DNA of 16,648 nucleotides, from positions 1-16,648 of the forward strand of contig JBBIPA010000042.1 in NCBI GenBank assembly GCA_037443085.1. Direction: 5' to 3'. Below, piece after piece: positions 1 to 6,724 of the stretch. The notes under the pieces were generated by a model. The model searched no databases. It saw only the letters and a list, made by a program, of their open reading frames with translations, and had not been told where the DNA came from. This DNA is from JBBIPA01 sp037443085. GTDB lineage: Bacteria > Chloroflexota > Dehalococcoidia > GIF9 > UBA5629. Within the stretch, counting starts at the first letter, position 1. The number at the start of each line of letters is the position of its first letter. Both the position numbers and the translations under genes were made by a program.

Positions 1-52
1 ACGGGGGACTTTGGATCCCTTAGCCCAGGTTCGAATCCTGGCTCGGCAGCCA
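1..52 (+). tRNA. tRNA-Gln(TTG), 3' part
   Basis: This is the 3' part of a tRNA cut by the window edge; the acceptor 5' strand and D arm lie outside. An anticodon stem (4-8 with 16-20) closes the 7-base loop CTTTGGA, giving anticodon TTG at 11-13, which reads CAA (Gln). The T arm is CCAGG-TTCGAAT-CCTGG at 25-41. The 3' acceptor strand CTCGGCA follows, then discriminator G and an encoded CCA at 50-52. Gln identity rests on the anticodon only. Confidence 0.9.
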
Positions 53-145
53 ATCTTCTTCCTGCACCATGTCAATCAAATTACTCGCTCGCATTGCTGG
101 AGTGAACATATCCCCTAAATGATGATGGTAGCACAACACGGAATT

Positions 146-1174
146 CTAATCACATTTTTTATTGAAAGAGCAAACCTTGTTCCTGCCAATAAGCTTCGCC
201 TGATAAAGAGCAGAGTCAGCCGCTTTTATTAATCCCGCCCAATCCCTTACATCTACCGGAAAAGTTGCCACGCCGATACTGATGGTCACCGTCTCATCAG
301 GCTGGCTTTCCTCCTCTCCCTCAAATGGTACTCTCTCAACCAGTTCCCGTAATCTTGTTGCGGTATAAACCGCCTTCACCTTGCCGGTTTCAGGAAGCAG
401 GATGACAAACTCCTCACCACCATAGCGATAGGTCTTATCTAAAGGCCTCAAGTTAGACGTCAACACGCTCACCAGCTTTTTCAGCAATTCATCGCCCTTG
501 GGGTGCCCATGAAAGTCATTATACTTCTTGAACCAGTCGATATCCGCCATTAACAACGAGAGCGGTTTCTTACGTTGCCTGGCACTGGCAAACTCCGCCA
601 CAATATCCAGGTCAAACTTCCTGCGGTTATAGCAGCCGGTTAACCCATCCCTGGTCGAGATATCCACCACCCGAGCGAATAATACTGAGCGCTCTATTGC
701 TAGCGAAATTTCCTTGGCCAGCAATTCGGCAAACTCCAGGTCTCCCTGACTGAAAGCATCCTTCTTCGCTGAATCCAGATGGATAATGCCCTTTACCTCC
801 TCATCCATCATAATAGGAACACAAATCAAAGAACACATAAAGCACCCATAAGGAATACAACCAGCAGCCGAGCTATTCAGCACATCATTGGTAAAAATAG
901 ATTGCCTGGTATTAAGTATATGCTTTATTGCCGGGATATCCCTGTGAAATTCCATCCTGCTGAAAGTCCGGGAAAAACCACGCTCTGCCAGAATCCTGAC
1001 CTTATCCCCTTCCATCAGCATAATGGCACAGGCATCGCAGTCCAGCATGGTGGTCAGTTCTCTCACCACTATCCGGGCAATCTCCACCACATCCAGTGTG
1101 GCACCAATACTGTGATGTATCCGCACTATGGCTGCCAGCCGGTTTATTTCCTGTTCCGTTATCACATTTGGCAT
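146..1174 (-). CDS. GAF-GGDEF diguanylate cyclase
   Basis: Predicted cytosolic diguanylate cyclase making c-di-GMP from two GTP, with an N-terminal GAF sensor domain (about residues 25-165) and a C-terminal GGDEF domain (about 170-340). The catalytic motif is GGEEF at 252-256. An RxxD inhibitory site (RPLD, 243-246) sits exactly five residues before it, so product inhibition is expected. DGLTG (176-180) and the DIDWFK metal-site motif (211-216) are intact. The GAF domain is cysteine-rich: C46, C49, C106, C111, C114 and C118. I chose the ATG at 1174 (342 aa) because AGGGTGG lies about 8 bases upstream. A longer reading from 1258 would start inside the predicted -10 box and adds unrelated residues. 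There is no signal peptide or membrane segment. It is divergent from the HTH-REC and HD-GYP genes, which suggests joint control of c-di-GMP. Confidence 0.93.
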   Translation of the reverse strand: MPNVITEQEINRLAAIVRIHHSIGATLDVVEIARIVVRELTTMLDCDACAIMLMEGDKVRILAERGFSRTFSRMEFHRDIPAIKHILNTRQSIFTNDVLNSSAAGCIPYGCFMCSLICVPIMMDEEVKGIIHLDSAKKDAFSQGDLEFAELLAKEISLAIERSVLFARVVDISTRDGLTGCYNRRKFDLDIVAEFASARQRKKPLSLLMADIDWFKKYNDFHGHPKGDELLKKLVSVLTSNLRPLDKTYRYGGEEFVILLPETGKVKAVYTATRLRELVERVPFEGEEESQPDETVTISIGVATFPVDVRDWAGLIKAADSALYQAKLIGRNKVCSFNKKCD

Positions 1175-1257
1175 AGGATTCCACCCTTGGAAAATCTGAA
1201 TGGCAATAATTAACCTTATTCTAAGCGCGGTTTTTCGCTGCGAAAATAATAGCGTCA

Positions 1258-1286
1258 ATTATACCCGTAGACGATGATGAAGTAAA
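1258..1286 (-). promoter_or_regulatory. sigma70-like promoter of the GGDEF gene
   Basis: Read on the minus strand, TTTACT (plus 1281-1286) and a perfect TATAAT (plus 1258-1263) are separated by 17 bp. The start site would be near 1251, leaving a leader of about 77 nt before the ATG at 1174. A near-perfect palindrome, TTTTCGC-T-GCGAAAA (1232-1246), falls just downstream of the predicted start and could be an operator or a leader hairpin. Confidence 0.55.
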
Positions 1287-1342
1287 TACAAGTCATTACA
1301 CCACCTCAAATGCTATAAAATGCTTAGAAGTATCTAAAGATA

Positions 1343-1371
1343 TTGACAATTTAGGTAAAATGTGCTTAAAT
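1343..1371 (+). promoter_or_regulatory. sigma70-like promoter of the HTH-REC/HD-GYP operon
   Basis: A perfect TTGACA (1343-1348) is followed after 17 bp by TTAAAT (1366-1371, 4 of 6 consensus). Transcription would start near 1378. That excludes the upstream ATG at 1370 and supports the SD-preceded ATG at 1403. Confidence 0.6.
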
Positions 1372-1402
1372 GTCCATACCACATGACAACATAAGGACTA
1401 CC

Positions 1403-1987
1403 ATGACCGAATTACTCACTGTCCGTGAACTGGCGCAATATCTAAAGCTTAATCCAGCCACAGTGACACGCAAAACTGCCAGAGGAGAAATACCGGCAAT
1501 AAAAATTGGCAGGCAGTTCCGCTTCCATAAAGAACAAATTGATAAGTGGCTGAGCCAGCAAGCATTAGGCAGGTCTATCCACATTCTAGTGATTGATGAC
1601 GAGCCAATAATCGGACAATTTTTTAAAGATAGTTTGAGTAAAAAAGGCTACCAGGTGACCGCTACCACCAGCGGCACTGAGGCACTTGAGCTTTTTGCCA
1701 CCAACCGCTTTGACCTGATTTTTTTGGACCTGGTCATGCCCGGACTCGACGGCTGCGAGTTATTCCAGTGCATCCGAAAACTGGATGAGCACGTACCTAT
1801 CACCATCATCACCGGTTACCCTGATGGCGAACTGTTAACCAGGGTTATGGAGCAGGGACCGTTCCTGGTACTGAAAAAACCCCTCAATACCAATAATATA
1901 CGGAAAACCGTACGGAGTCTGGTTGGCTCTATTGAGCCTGCAGCCGACAAGCAACAGGCTAAGATAACAAACCATGATGAAAAATAA
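1403..1987 (+). CDS. response regulator with N-terminal excisionase-type HTH and C-terminal receiver domain
   Basis: The 194-aa protein joins a MerR/excisionase-type HTH (about residues 4-52; pattern LTVRELAQYL, then TARGEIPAIKIGRQFRF) to a receiver domain (about 60-175). The receiver keeps the acidic pair D65/D66, phospho-acceptor D109 (FLDLVMPG), switch residue T137 and the Lys-Pro pair K159-P160. It should therefore accept phosphate from a histidine kinase and alter DNA binding. Most response regulators place the receiver first and the DNA-binding domain last, so this order is reversed. The start is the ATG with AAGGA (1393-1397) 5 bases upstream; an ATG at 1370 lies upstream of the likely transcript start. 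It overlaps the next gene by 14 bp, implying translational coupling. No kinase is encoded in the window, so the partner is unknown. Confidence 0.88.
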   Translation: MTELLTVRELAQYLKLNPATVTRKTARGEIPAIKIGRQFRFHKEQIDKWLSQQALGRSIHILVIDDEPIIGQFFKDSLSKKGYQVTATTSGTEALELFATNRFDLIFLDLVMPGLDGCELFQCIRKLDEHVPITIITGYPDGELLTRVMEQGPFLVLKKPLNTNNIRKTVRSLVGSIEPAADKQQAKITNHDEK

Positions 1988-3044
1988 CCAGCCGAAAGCT
2001 AAAATTCTGATAGCAGACGATGAACATCTCATCCGGGATATCCTCTCTCGCAAATTGACTGAGGTTGGGTACGAATGCCTCAATGCAGCCAATGGCCTTG
2101 AGGCAACAGAGAGGCTTGATACCCATCATGTTGACCTGGCTCTACTGGATATCAACATGCCAGGCAAAGCCGGTGTAGAAGTCCTTCAGGACATTAAGAT
2201 TAAGTACCCGGATACCGCTGTCATCATGGTAACCGCCATGTCAAGCCTCGAAATAGCTATAAATGCCATGAGGCTGGGGGCATATGATTACGTAATCAAA
2301 CCTGTTGACCAGAAACTGCTGCTACTCAGCATCGACAGGGCGCTGGAAAAAAGAAGGTTGATTCTGGAAAATAAAGACTACCAGCACAACCTGGAGAAAA
2401 AAGTTGCCGGGCAAACCCAAAAAATCCGTGAGTCTTTCCTCAATGCCATCAAGTCGCTTGCCTATGCCCTGGAAGCCAAAGACCAGTACACCCATGGCCA
2501 CTCGGAAAGAACTACCGAAATATCTGTTGCCCTGGCACAGGAACTGGCCCTACCGCAAGATGTTGTTGAGAAAATACGGCTTGCCGGCCTGCTTCATGAC
2601 ATTGGCAAAATCGGATTAAGAGAATACGTTCTCAACAAGCCAGGAGAGCTGACAGACGAGGAATTTCAACACGTAAAAACACACAGCGAAATCGGCGAGC
2701 GCATTCTACGCCCTATTGTCGAAGACGCGGAAATCCTGGAAATGGTGCGGCATCACCACGAACGTTATGACGGTAAAGGCTATCCTGATGGCATACAAGC
2801 TGGACAGTTATCTCATGGCTCACAAATCCTGGCAGTTGCCGATGCCTATGCCAACCTGTCACAGGGCGCACTAATCCTGGCTGTCTCAGATGCTTACGAC
2901 GCCATGACTTCCAAGCGCCCCTATCGTGAAGCGATGACTCCCCAAGAGGCTCGCACTCAACTTGAGATAGGCAAGGGAACCCATTTCGACCCAGAAATAC
3001 TGGAGACGTTCTTCAAATTACTGGATGAAGGCAAGATAAAATAG
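1974..3044 (+). CDS. REC-HD-GYP response regulator, c-di-GMP phosphodiesterase
   Basis: The 356-aa RpfG-like protein has a receiver domain (about 8-125; D15/D16, phospho-acceptor D59, T87, K109), a short charged helical linker (about 123-152) and an HD-GYP domain (about 153-350). Catalytic motifs are intact: HDIGK (208-212), HHHERYDGKGYPDG (260-273) and the SKRPYRE region. It is predicted to hydrolyse c-di-GMP, possibly to GMP, under phosphorylation control. It is oddly built: residues 279-294 and 295-310 are a tandem duplication of a segment normally present once before DAYDAMTS. Expression is probably coupled to the upstream regulator, since the genes overlap by 14 bp and there is no good SD. 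The start could equally be the second Met (1977). The nearby GGDEF gene supplies the opposing activity. Confidence 0.92.
   Translation: MMKNNQPKAKILIADDEHLIRDILSRKLTEVGYECLNAANGLEATERLDTHHVDLALLDINMPGKAGVEVLQDIKIKYPDTAVIMVTAMSSLEIAINAMRLGAYDYVIKPVDQKLLLLSIDRALEKRRLILENKDYQHNLEKKVAGQTQKIRESFLNAIKSLAYALEAKDQYTHGHSERTTEISVALAQELALPQDVVEKIRLAGLLHDIGKIGLREYVLNKPGELTDEEFQHVKTHSEIGERILRPIVEDAEILEMVRHHHERYDGKGYPDGIQAGQLSHGSQILAVADAYANLSQGALILAVSDAYDAMTSKRPYREAMTPQEARTQLEIGKGTHFDPEILETFFKLLDEGKIK
2808..2903 (+). repeat. 48-bp in-frame tandem duplication within the HD-GYP gene
   Basis: Copy 1 (2808-2855) encodes LSHGSQILAVADAYAN; copy 2 (2856-2903) encodes LSQGALILAVSDAYDA. The copies abut with an exact 48-bp period and match at about 33 of 48 bases by hand count. 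The family normally has one such segment, so the unit adds 16 residues without disturbing the frame. The divergence suggests the duplication is old and tolerated. Confidence 0.85.
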
Positions 3045-3333
3045 GCAAAATGCTATCAGCCCTAATATCCATTATCACCTCAGCGACCGGGTTTCCTTAT
3101 CGCCGAGTCAAAAATCACATGATTTCTCTGACATTCACCCCTATTTTACTTTCCCCTGACCGCTTTTTCCCCTCATCTTCTCTTTATCTGCCTCAAATGG
3201 GCACAGGTATCCCTTCAAGGGTTTCTATAGGAACAAACAATTAATCATATCACTATTGCCTCTTAGATACCGATTTTGCTAATATTTGGCAAAACAACGC
3301 TCGCCAGTTCCAGAACACATAGGGAGAACGTTA
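3045..3333. other. intergenic region with two inverted repeats
   Basis: I see no convincing gene in this 289-base stretch. It holds the inverted repeat AAATCA-CA-TGATTT (3112-3125) and a hairpin with arms TTTTGC (3274-3279) and GCAAAA (3289-3294). A weak promoter candidate for the deacetylase gene is TTGCCT (from about 3257) with an extended -10 TGC-TAATAT (3277-3285). Neither hairpin has a clear U-tract, so they are not convincing terminators. A 64-codon reading frame from 3050 has no SD and a low-complexity product. Confidence 0.4.
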
Positions 3334-4389
3334 ATGAGTCGAGTAGGACTTGTTTATGACCCGGTATATCTTGAGCATGATACAGGAAACCATGTTGAAA
3401 ATATTCAAAGATTAACTACCACCGTGGACTTACTTGAGAAAAGTCAGCTAAAGGACAATCTTGTTTTGCTCTCGCCGCGGACAGCCACCATAGATGAACT
3501 ATCTAAAGTCCATGCCAAAGAATATATCGCCCAGGTGGAGCAGAAATGTAACAGCGGTGGAGGATGGTTTGATCCCGATACAGTAGCATCACCAGGTTCA
3601 TATAACGCCGCCTCATATGCTGCCGGTGGTGTTCTTGTAGCCGTTGATGCTGTAATGAACAATAGGGTACACCNNNNNNNNNNNNNNNNNNNNGCTTTTG
3701 CACTGGTCAGACCACCGGGGCATCACGCTACCTGCTGGCATGCCATGGGATTTTGTTTGTTCAACAACGTGGCTGTAGCTGCCAAATATGCAATATCCCA
3801 CTATGACCTAGAGCGTGTTATCATCATTGACTTTGATGTCCATCATGGAAATGGCACACAGGACACCTTCTATGCCGATCCTAATGTCCTTTTTTTCTCG
3901 ACACATCAGTATCCTTTCTATCCCGGAACTGGTAGCATCAATGAGACTGGTGCTAGAGAAGGCGAAGGTTTTTCAGTAAACGTGCCCATGATTGCAGGCT
4001 GGGGAGATAAGGAATATGAGGCAATTTTTGAGGACATTTTGGCACCTATAGCTATGCGTTTCCAGCCAAAGCTTATCCTTGTATCTGCTGGCTACGATGC
4101 CCACTGGGCTGATACTATTGCCTCGATGAAATTAAGTACTACCGGCTTTGCGCGCCTAACTGAGATAATAAAAGTGCTGGCTGACACATTATGTCAAGGA
4201 CGCCTTGTATTTACACTAGAAGGTGGATATCATCACCAAGCCTTATCTTCATCAATAGCAGCTTCACTCAACATTCTACTTGGAAACAAAGAGTTTGCCG
4301 ACCCACTGGACAAACAAGAATCAAACGGAAGAGCCGCTAATCTGGATAATTTCATTAGAACAATAAAGGAAAAACACAAGCTGCAGTAA
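3334..4389 (+). CDS. histone deacetylase/acetylpolyamine amidohydrolase family protein (contains an assembly gap)
   Basis: Zn-dependent deacetylase of the arginase-deacetylase fold, resembling bacterial class II HDAC-like enzymes; about 351 aa at the gap length given. Visible elements are HDTGNHVENIQRL near the N-terminus, RPPGHHA with the active-site His pair (H130/H131), and DFDVHHGNGTQ carrying zinc ligands D168 and H170. The third zinc ligand is D255 (SAGYDAHWAD) and the catalytic Tyr is in LEGGYH (Y299). The substrate cannot be told from sequence; acetylated polyamines, small molecules or protein lysines are all possible. The ATG at 3334 is preceded by AGGGAG (3321-3326) at 7 bases, better than an upstream in-frame start at 3286. 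Twenty Ns (3674-3693) lie just before AFALVRPPGHH. The frame is kept but the real length there is uncertain. It is convergent with secF. Confidence 0.9.
   Translation: MSRVGLVYDPVYLEHDTGNHVENIQRLTTTVDLLEKSQLKDNLVLLSPRTATIDELSKVHAKEYIAQVEQKCNSGGGWFDPDTVASPGSYNAASYAAGGVLVAVDAVMNNRVHXXXXXXXAFALVRPPGHHATCWHAMGFCLFNNVAVAAKYAISHYDLERVIIIDFDVHHGNGTQDTFYADPNVLFFSTHQYPFYPGTGSINETGAREGEGFSVNVPMIAGWGDKEYEAIFEDILAPIAMRFQPKLILVSAGYDAHWADTIASMKLSTTGFARLTEIIKVLADTLCQGRLVFTLEGGYHHQALSSSIAASLNILLGNKEFADPLDKQESNGRAANLDNFIRTIKEKHKLQ
3674..3693. other. assembly gap of 20 N in the deacetylase gene
   Basis: Twenty consecutive Ns. The frame before (ending NNRVH) and after (AFALVRPPGHH) is the same, so the stated length is at least compatible with an intact gene. 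Family members often have only two to four residues between these motifs, so seven unknown residues may be too many. Confidence 0.95.
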
Positions 4390-4440
4390 AGCCTTAAAAG
4401 TCAACTGGCAAACAAAAAGGAGGCAATTGGTAATCTGATA

Positions 4441-5358
4441 TCACGTTGGCTTCTGTACAGACGACGTTCGGGGAAATAGCTTCTTTAAATCTCCCTTTTC
4501 CCAGGCCACCAGGAGAGGGCCAGCGATGCAAATAGAATCATAGGTGCCGATAATGACGCCAATAAGCAGAACCAAAACAAAATAGTGAATCGTAGCTCCA
4601 CCAAGCAAGAAAATGGCTACAACCACAAACAAAGTAGTCAAACTGGTGTTTAAACATCGCCCTATTGTTTCCATGATACTCATATTAACCGTGGTTTCAA
4701 AGTCTTTACTTACGCCTTTACTTATATTCTCACGGATGCGGTCGAAAACAACTACAATATTATTAACACTATAACCAACAATAGTGAGCATACCAGTGAT
4801 AAATAAAGCATCAATTTGTATCCCAAGCAGCCATCCCAGGATGGAGAATATCCCCATAACTATCAATACATCGTGAAGCAACGCAATAATTGCAGAGGCG
4901 CCCCAACGAAAAGACTTGGGTATGCGGCGAAACGCCCAAGCAATATATAACAACATAAATATGGATGCTACAACCACCGCAATAGCAGCATTACGCCCCG
5001 TTTCAGCAGCGATTACCGGAGAGACCAGGAAGAAATCTCTTATAGTCACATTTGTATTCAGTGTTTTCTCTAAAAAAGAGGTGATCTCTTGTTTTTCCTC
5101 AGTTGATATCTCTTTTATTCGAATAATATAGTCACCTTCACCGGTGCGTTGAATCACTGCCTCGTCATGGCCACTATTAGCTAATTCCCGTCGCAATTGC
5201 TCGTGCGTAACTTCGTTGCTGAAGCGCAGGGTCATGGTAGTACCACTCTGGAATTCGACCCCTGGCTTGAATCCAAAGACGATGAGCGAAACAATCCCTG
5301 GAATAATTATTATTGCCGAAATAAGAAAGAACCAATAACGCTTATTAACAATATTCAT
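4441..5358 (-). CDS. secF: protein translocase subunit SecF
   Basis: The 305-aa inner-membrane protein of the SecDF complex uses the proton gradient to help pull preproteins through SecYEG. It has an N-terminal membrane helix (about 8-30), the VEFQSGT motif (34-40), a periplasmic/extracytoplasmic domain (about 40-120) and five further helices. The conserved GYSVNNIVVVFDRIRE (195-210) in helix 4 carries the charged residue linked to proton transfer in the family. The usual length is about 300 aa, so the gene is complete. It starts 3 bp after the secD stop, with a GGGGT SD lying inside the end of secD, so the two are translationally coupled. It is the last gene of the nucleotidyltransferase-secD-secF operon and ends 51 bp from the convergent deacetylase gene. 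Confidence 0.96.
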   Translation of the reverse strand: MNIVNKRYWFFLISAIIIIPGIVSLIVFGFKPGVEFQSGTTMTLRFSNEVTHEQLRRELANSGHDEAVIQRTGEGDYIIRIKEISTEEKQEITSFLEKTLNTNVTIRDFFLVSPVIAAETGRNAAIAVVVASIFMLLYIAWAFRRIPKSFRWGASAIIALLHDVLIVMGIFSILGWLLGIQIDALFITGMLTIVGYSVNNIVVVFDRIRENISKGVSKDFETTVNMSIMETIGRCLNTSLTTLFVVVAIFLLGGATIHYFVLVLLIGVIIGTYDSICIAGPLLVAWEKGDLKKLFPRTSSVQKPT

Positions 5359-5361
5359 TAT

Positions 5362-6669
5362 CTATACCCCATATGCAGAAGGTCTTCTAACTACTTGAAC
5401 AGTGAGACGGAGCAACACTCGAGATATGGTAATGGCTGAGAACATACTGAGTGCAACACCAATAAACAAGGTTACGGCAAAACCAGTCACCATAAAGGCA
5501 CCTAGAGTTTGGCCAAACCATGCCAGGATAATACAGGCAATAAAAGTGGTTACATTACTATCACGTATCGCCGGCCAGGCGCGGGAAAAGCCGATTTCCA
5601 GCGCAGCACCAAGGGTTCGACCCCACCTCAACTCCTCCTTCATTCTCTCAAAAATAAGTACGTTCGCATCCACTGCCATACCCAGAGACACAATGAACGC
5701 CGCCGCACCGGGAAGAGTCAAAGTAATCGGAATTAGTTTAAAAATCGCAATTAGCAAAAGACTATAAATAATGAGTGCAACACAGGCTAGAAACCCGGAG
5801 AGGCGATAGTACGAAATCATAAAAATAATAATCATCACCGCCCCGATAGCACCAGCAAGGAGGCTTTTCTGAATGGAATCACTTCCCAGCGTGGCGTCAA
5901 CATTATACTCTTGAATAATCTTCAATGGCACATCAAGGGAACCGGAGTTGAGCTGTATCGCTAACCTTCTGGACCCCTCAATGTCCAGACCAGTAATAAC
6001 ACCTTTATCCTTGATGACTGCTTGAACAGTTGGGGCAGAAATAAGCTCGTTATCCAGAAAGATTCCCAGAGGCTTATTGAGGTTACGCTTAGTAATCTGT
6101 TCAAAAAGTATAGTGCCCTCCTCATCCCATTCAAAAGCAATTTCCGGCTTTTGTATCTGCGGATTGATAACCACCTGAGCATTAGGTTTGAGGTATTTCC
6201 CAGTCAGTTCTTTTTCTTTCCCATCTTTACCGGTCGCTGTTGCCTTTTTCCAGTTGACCCGTGCTTCACCAGACTCCGATATCCCCTGTTGAGATTCTAC
6301 CTCCCTGAAATCAAGCTCAGCCACCTGTCCTATTGCCTTCTTGGCATCGTCAACATCCTTCACTCCTGGTAGTTGAACCAGAATGCGGTCTGCACCTTGT
6401 CTCTGTATAAGAGGTTCAGTAACTCCATAAGCATTAATGCGCCGCTCGATTTTTCCCAGTACACCCTCCATGGCGTCATCGTCACTTTGTGAGGGATCCT
6501 TCTGGGTAAGGTCAGCTTGATAAACAAGATAGCTGCCTCCTTTAAGATCAAGGCCAAGACTTAATCCCTGCCTGCCAAACCTGCTGCTATCAAGTGGAAT
6601 GACCACCCAAATCGCAAAAGCCAGAAGGATGACAATAAAGATTAACAAATATAAATTCGACTTCTTCAA
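5362..6669 (-). CDS. secD: protein translocase subunit SecD (TTG start)
   Basis: The 435-aa membrane protein is the partner of SecF in the preprotein translocase accessory complex. It has an N-terminal helix (about 5-25), the LGLDLKGG motif (38-45), the extracytoplasmic P1 region with the internal repeat-like ERRINAYGV, and five C-terminal helices from about 270. The hallmark GMAVDANVLIFERMKEE (330-346) carries the conserved Asp of helix 4. It is shorter than the roughly 600-aa Enterobacterial SecD but typical of many other phyla. The start is a TTG at 6667-6669: no ATG or GTG precedes it in frame before a stop, and the next residues KKSNLYLLI fit a SecD N-terminus. An AAGGA lies about 12 bases upstream, a long spacing, so initiation may be weak. 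It lies 55 bp downstream of the nucleotidyltransferase gene. Confidence 0.95.
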   Translation of the reverse strand: MKKSNLYLLIFIVILLAFAIWVVIPLDSSRFGRQGLSLGLDLKGGSYLVYQADLTQKDPSQSDDDAMEGVLGKIERRINAYGVTEPLIQRQGADRILVQLPGVKDVDDAKKAIGQVAELDFREVESQQGISESGEARVNWKKATATGKDGKEKELTGKYLKPNAQVVINPQIQKPEIAFEWDEEGTILFEQITKRNLNKPLGIFLDNELISAPTVQAVIKDKGVITGLDIEGSRRLAIQLNSGSLDVPLKIIQEYNVDATLGSDSIQKSLLAGAIGAVMIIIFMISYYRLSGFLACVALIIYSLLLIAIFKLIPITLTLPGAAAFIVSLGMAVDANVLIFERMKEELRWGRTLGAALEIGFSRAWPAIRDSNVTTFIACIILAWFGQTLGAFMVTGFAVTLFIGVALSMFSAITISRVLLRLTVQVVRRPSAYGV

Positions 6670-6724
6670 TTCTTCTACTGTGTCCTTTTCTACATTATTC
6701 CAGCGAGTTAATCAAATAATTTAG

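Noticed and set aside
1..145. tRNA-Gln 3' end as an integration site of a mobile element
   Set aside because: No integrase and no second copy of the tRNA 3' end were seen elsewhere in the window.
15..148. Protein-like minus-strand reading (GDMFTPAMRASNLIDMVQEE) following the GGDEF stop into the tRNA
   Set aside because: It is out of translation unless the GGDEF stop is read through, and its end (LPSQDSNLG) is the well-known artefact of translating the antisense of a tRNA.
779..1213. 144-codon plus-strand open frame opposite the GGDEF gene
   Set aside because: It lies antisense to well-supported GAF coding sequence, has no SD, and its His/Pro-rich product looks like a shadow frame.
3112..3125. 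AAATCACATGATTT as a terminator of the HD-GYP operon
   Set aside because: The arms are AT-rich, the centre is only 2 bases and no U-tract follows; it is recorded only as an inverted repeat.
3050..3244. 64-codon open frame between the HD-GYP and deacetylase genes
   Set aside because: No SD, Ser/Pro/Leu-rich low-complexity product with no family features, and it overlaps inverted repeats typical of intergenic DNA.
5402..5767. 121-codon plus-strand open frame opposite secD
   Set aside because: It is antisense to the conserved SecD C-terminal helices, without an SD or recognisable domain.
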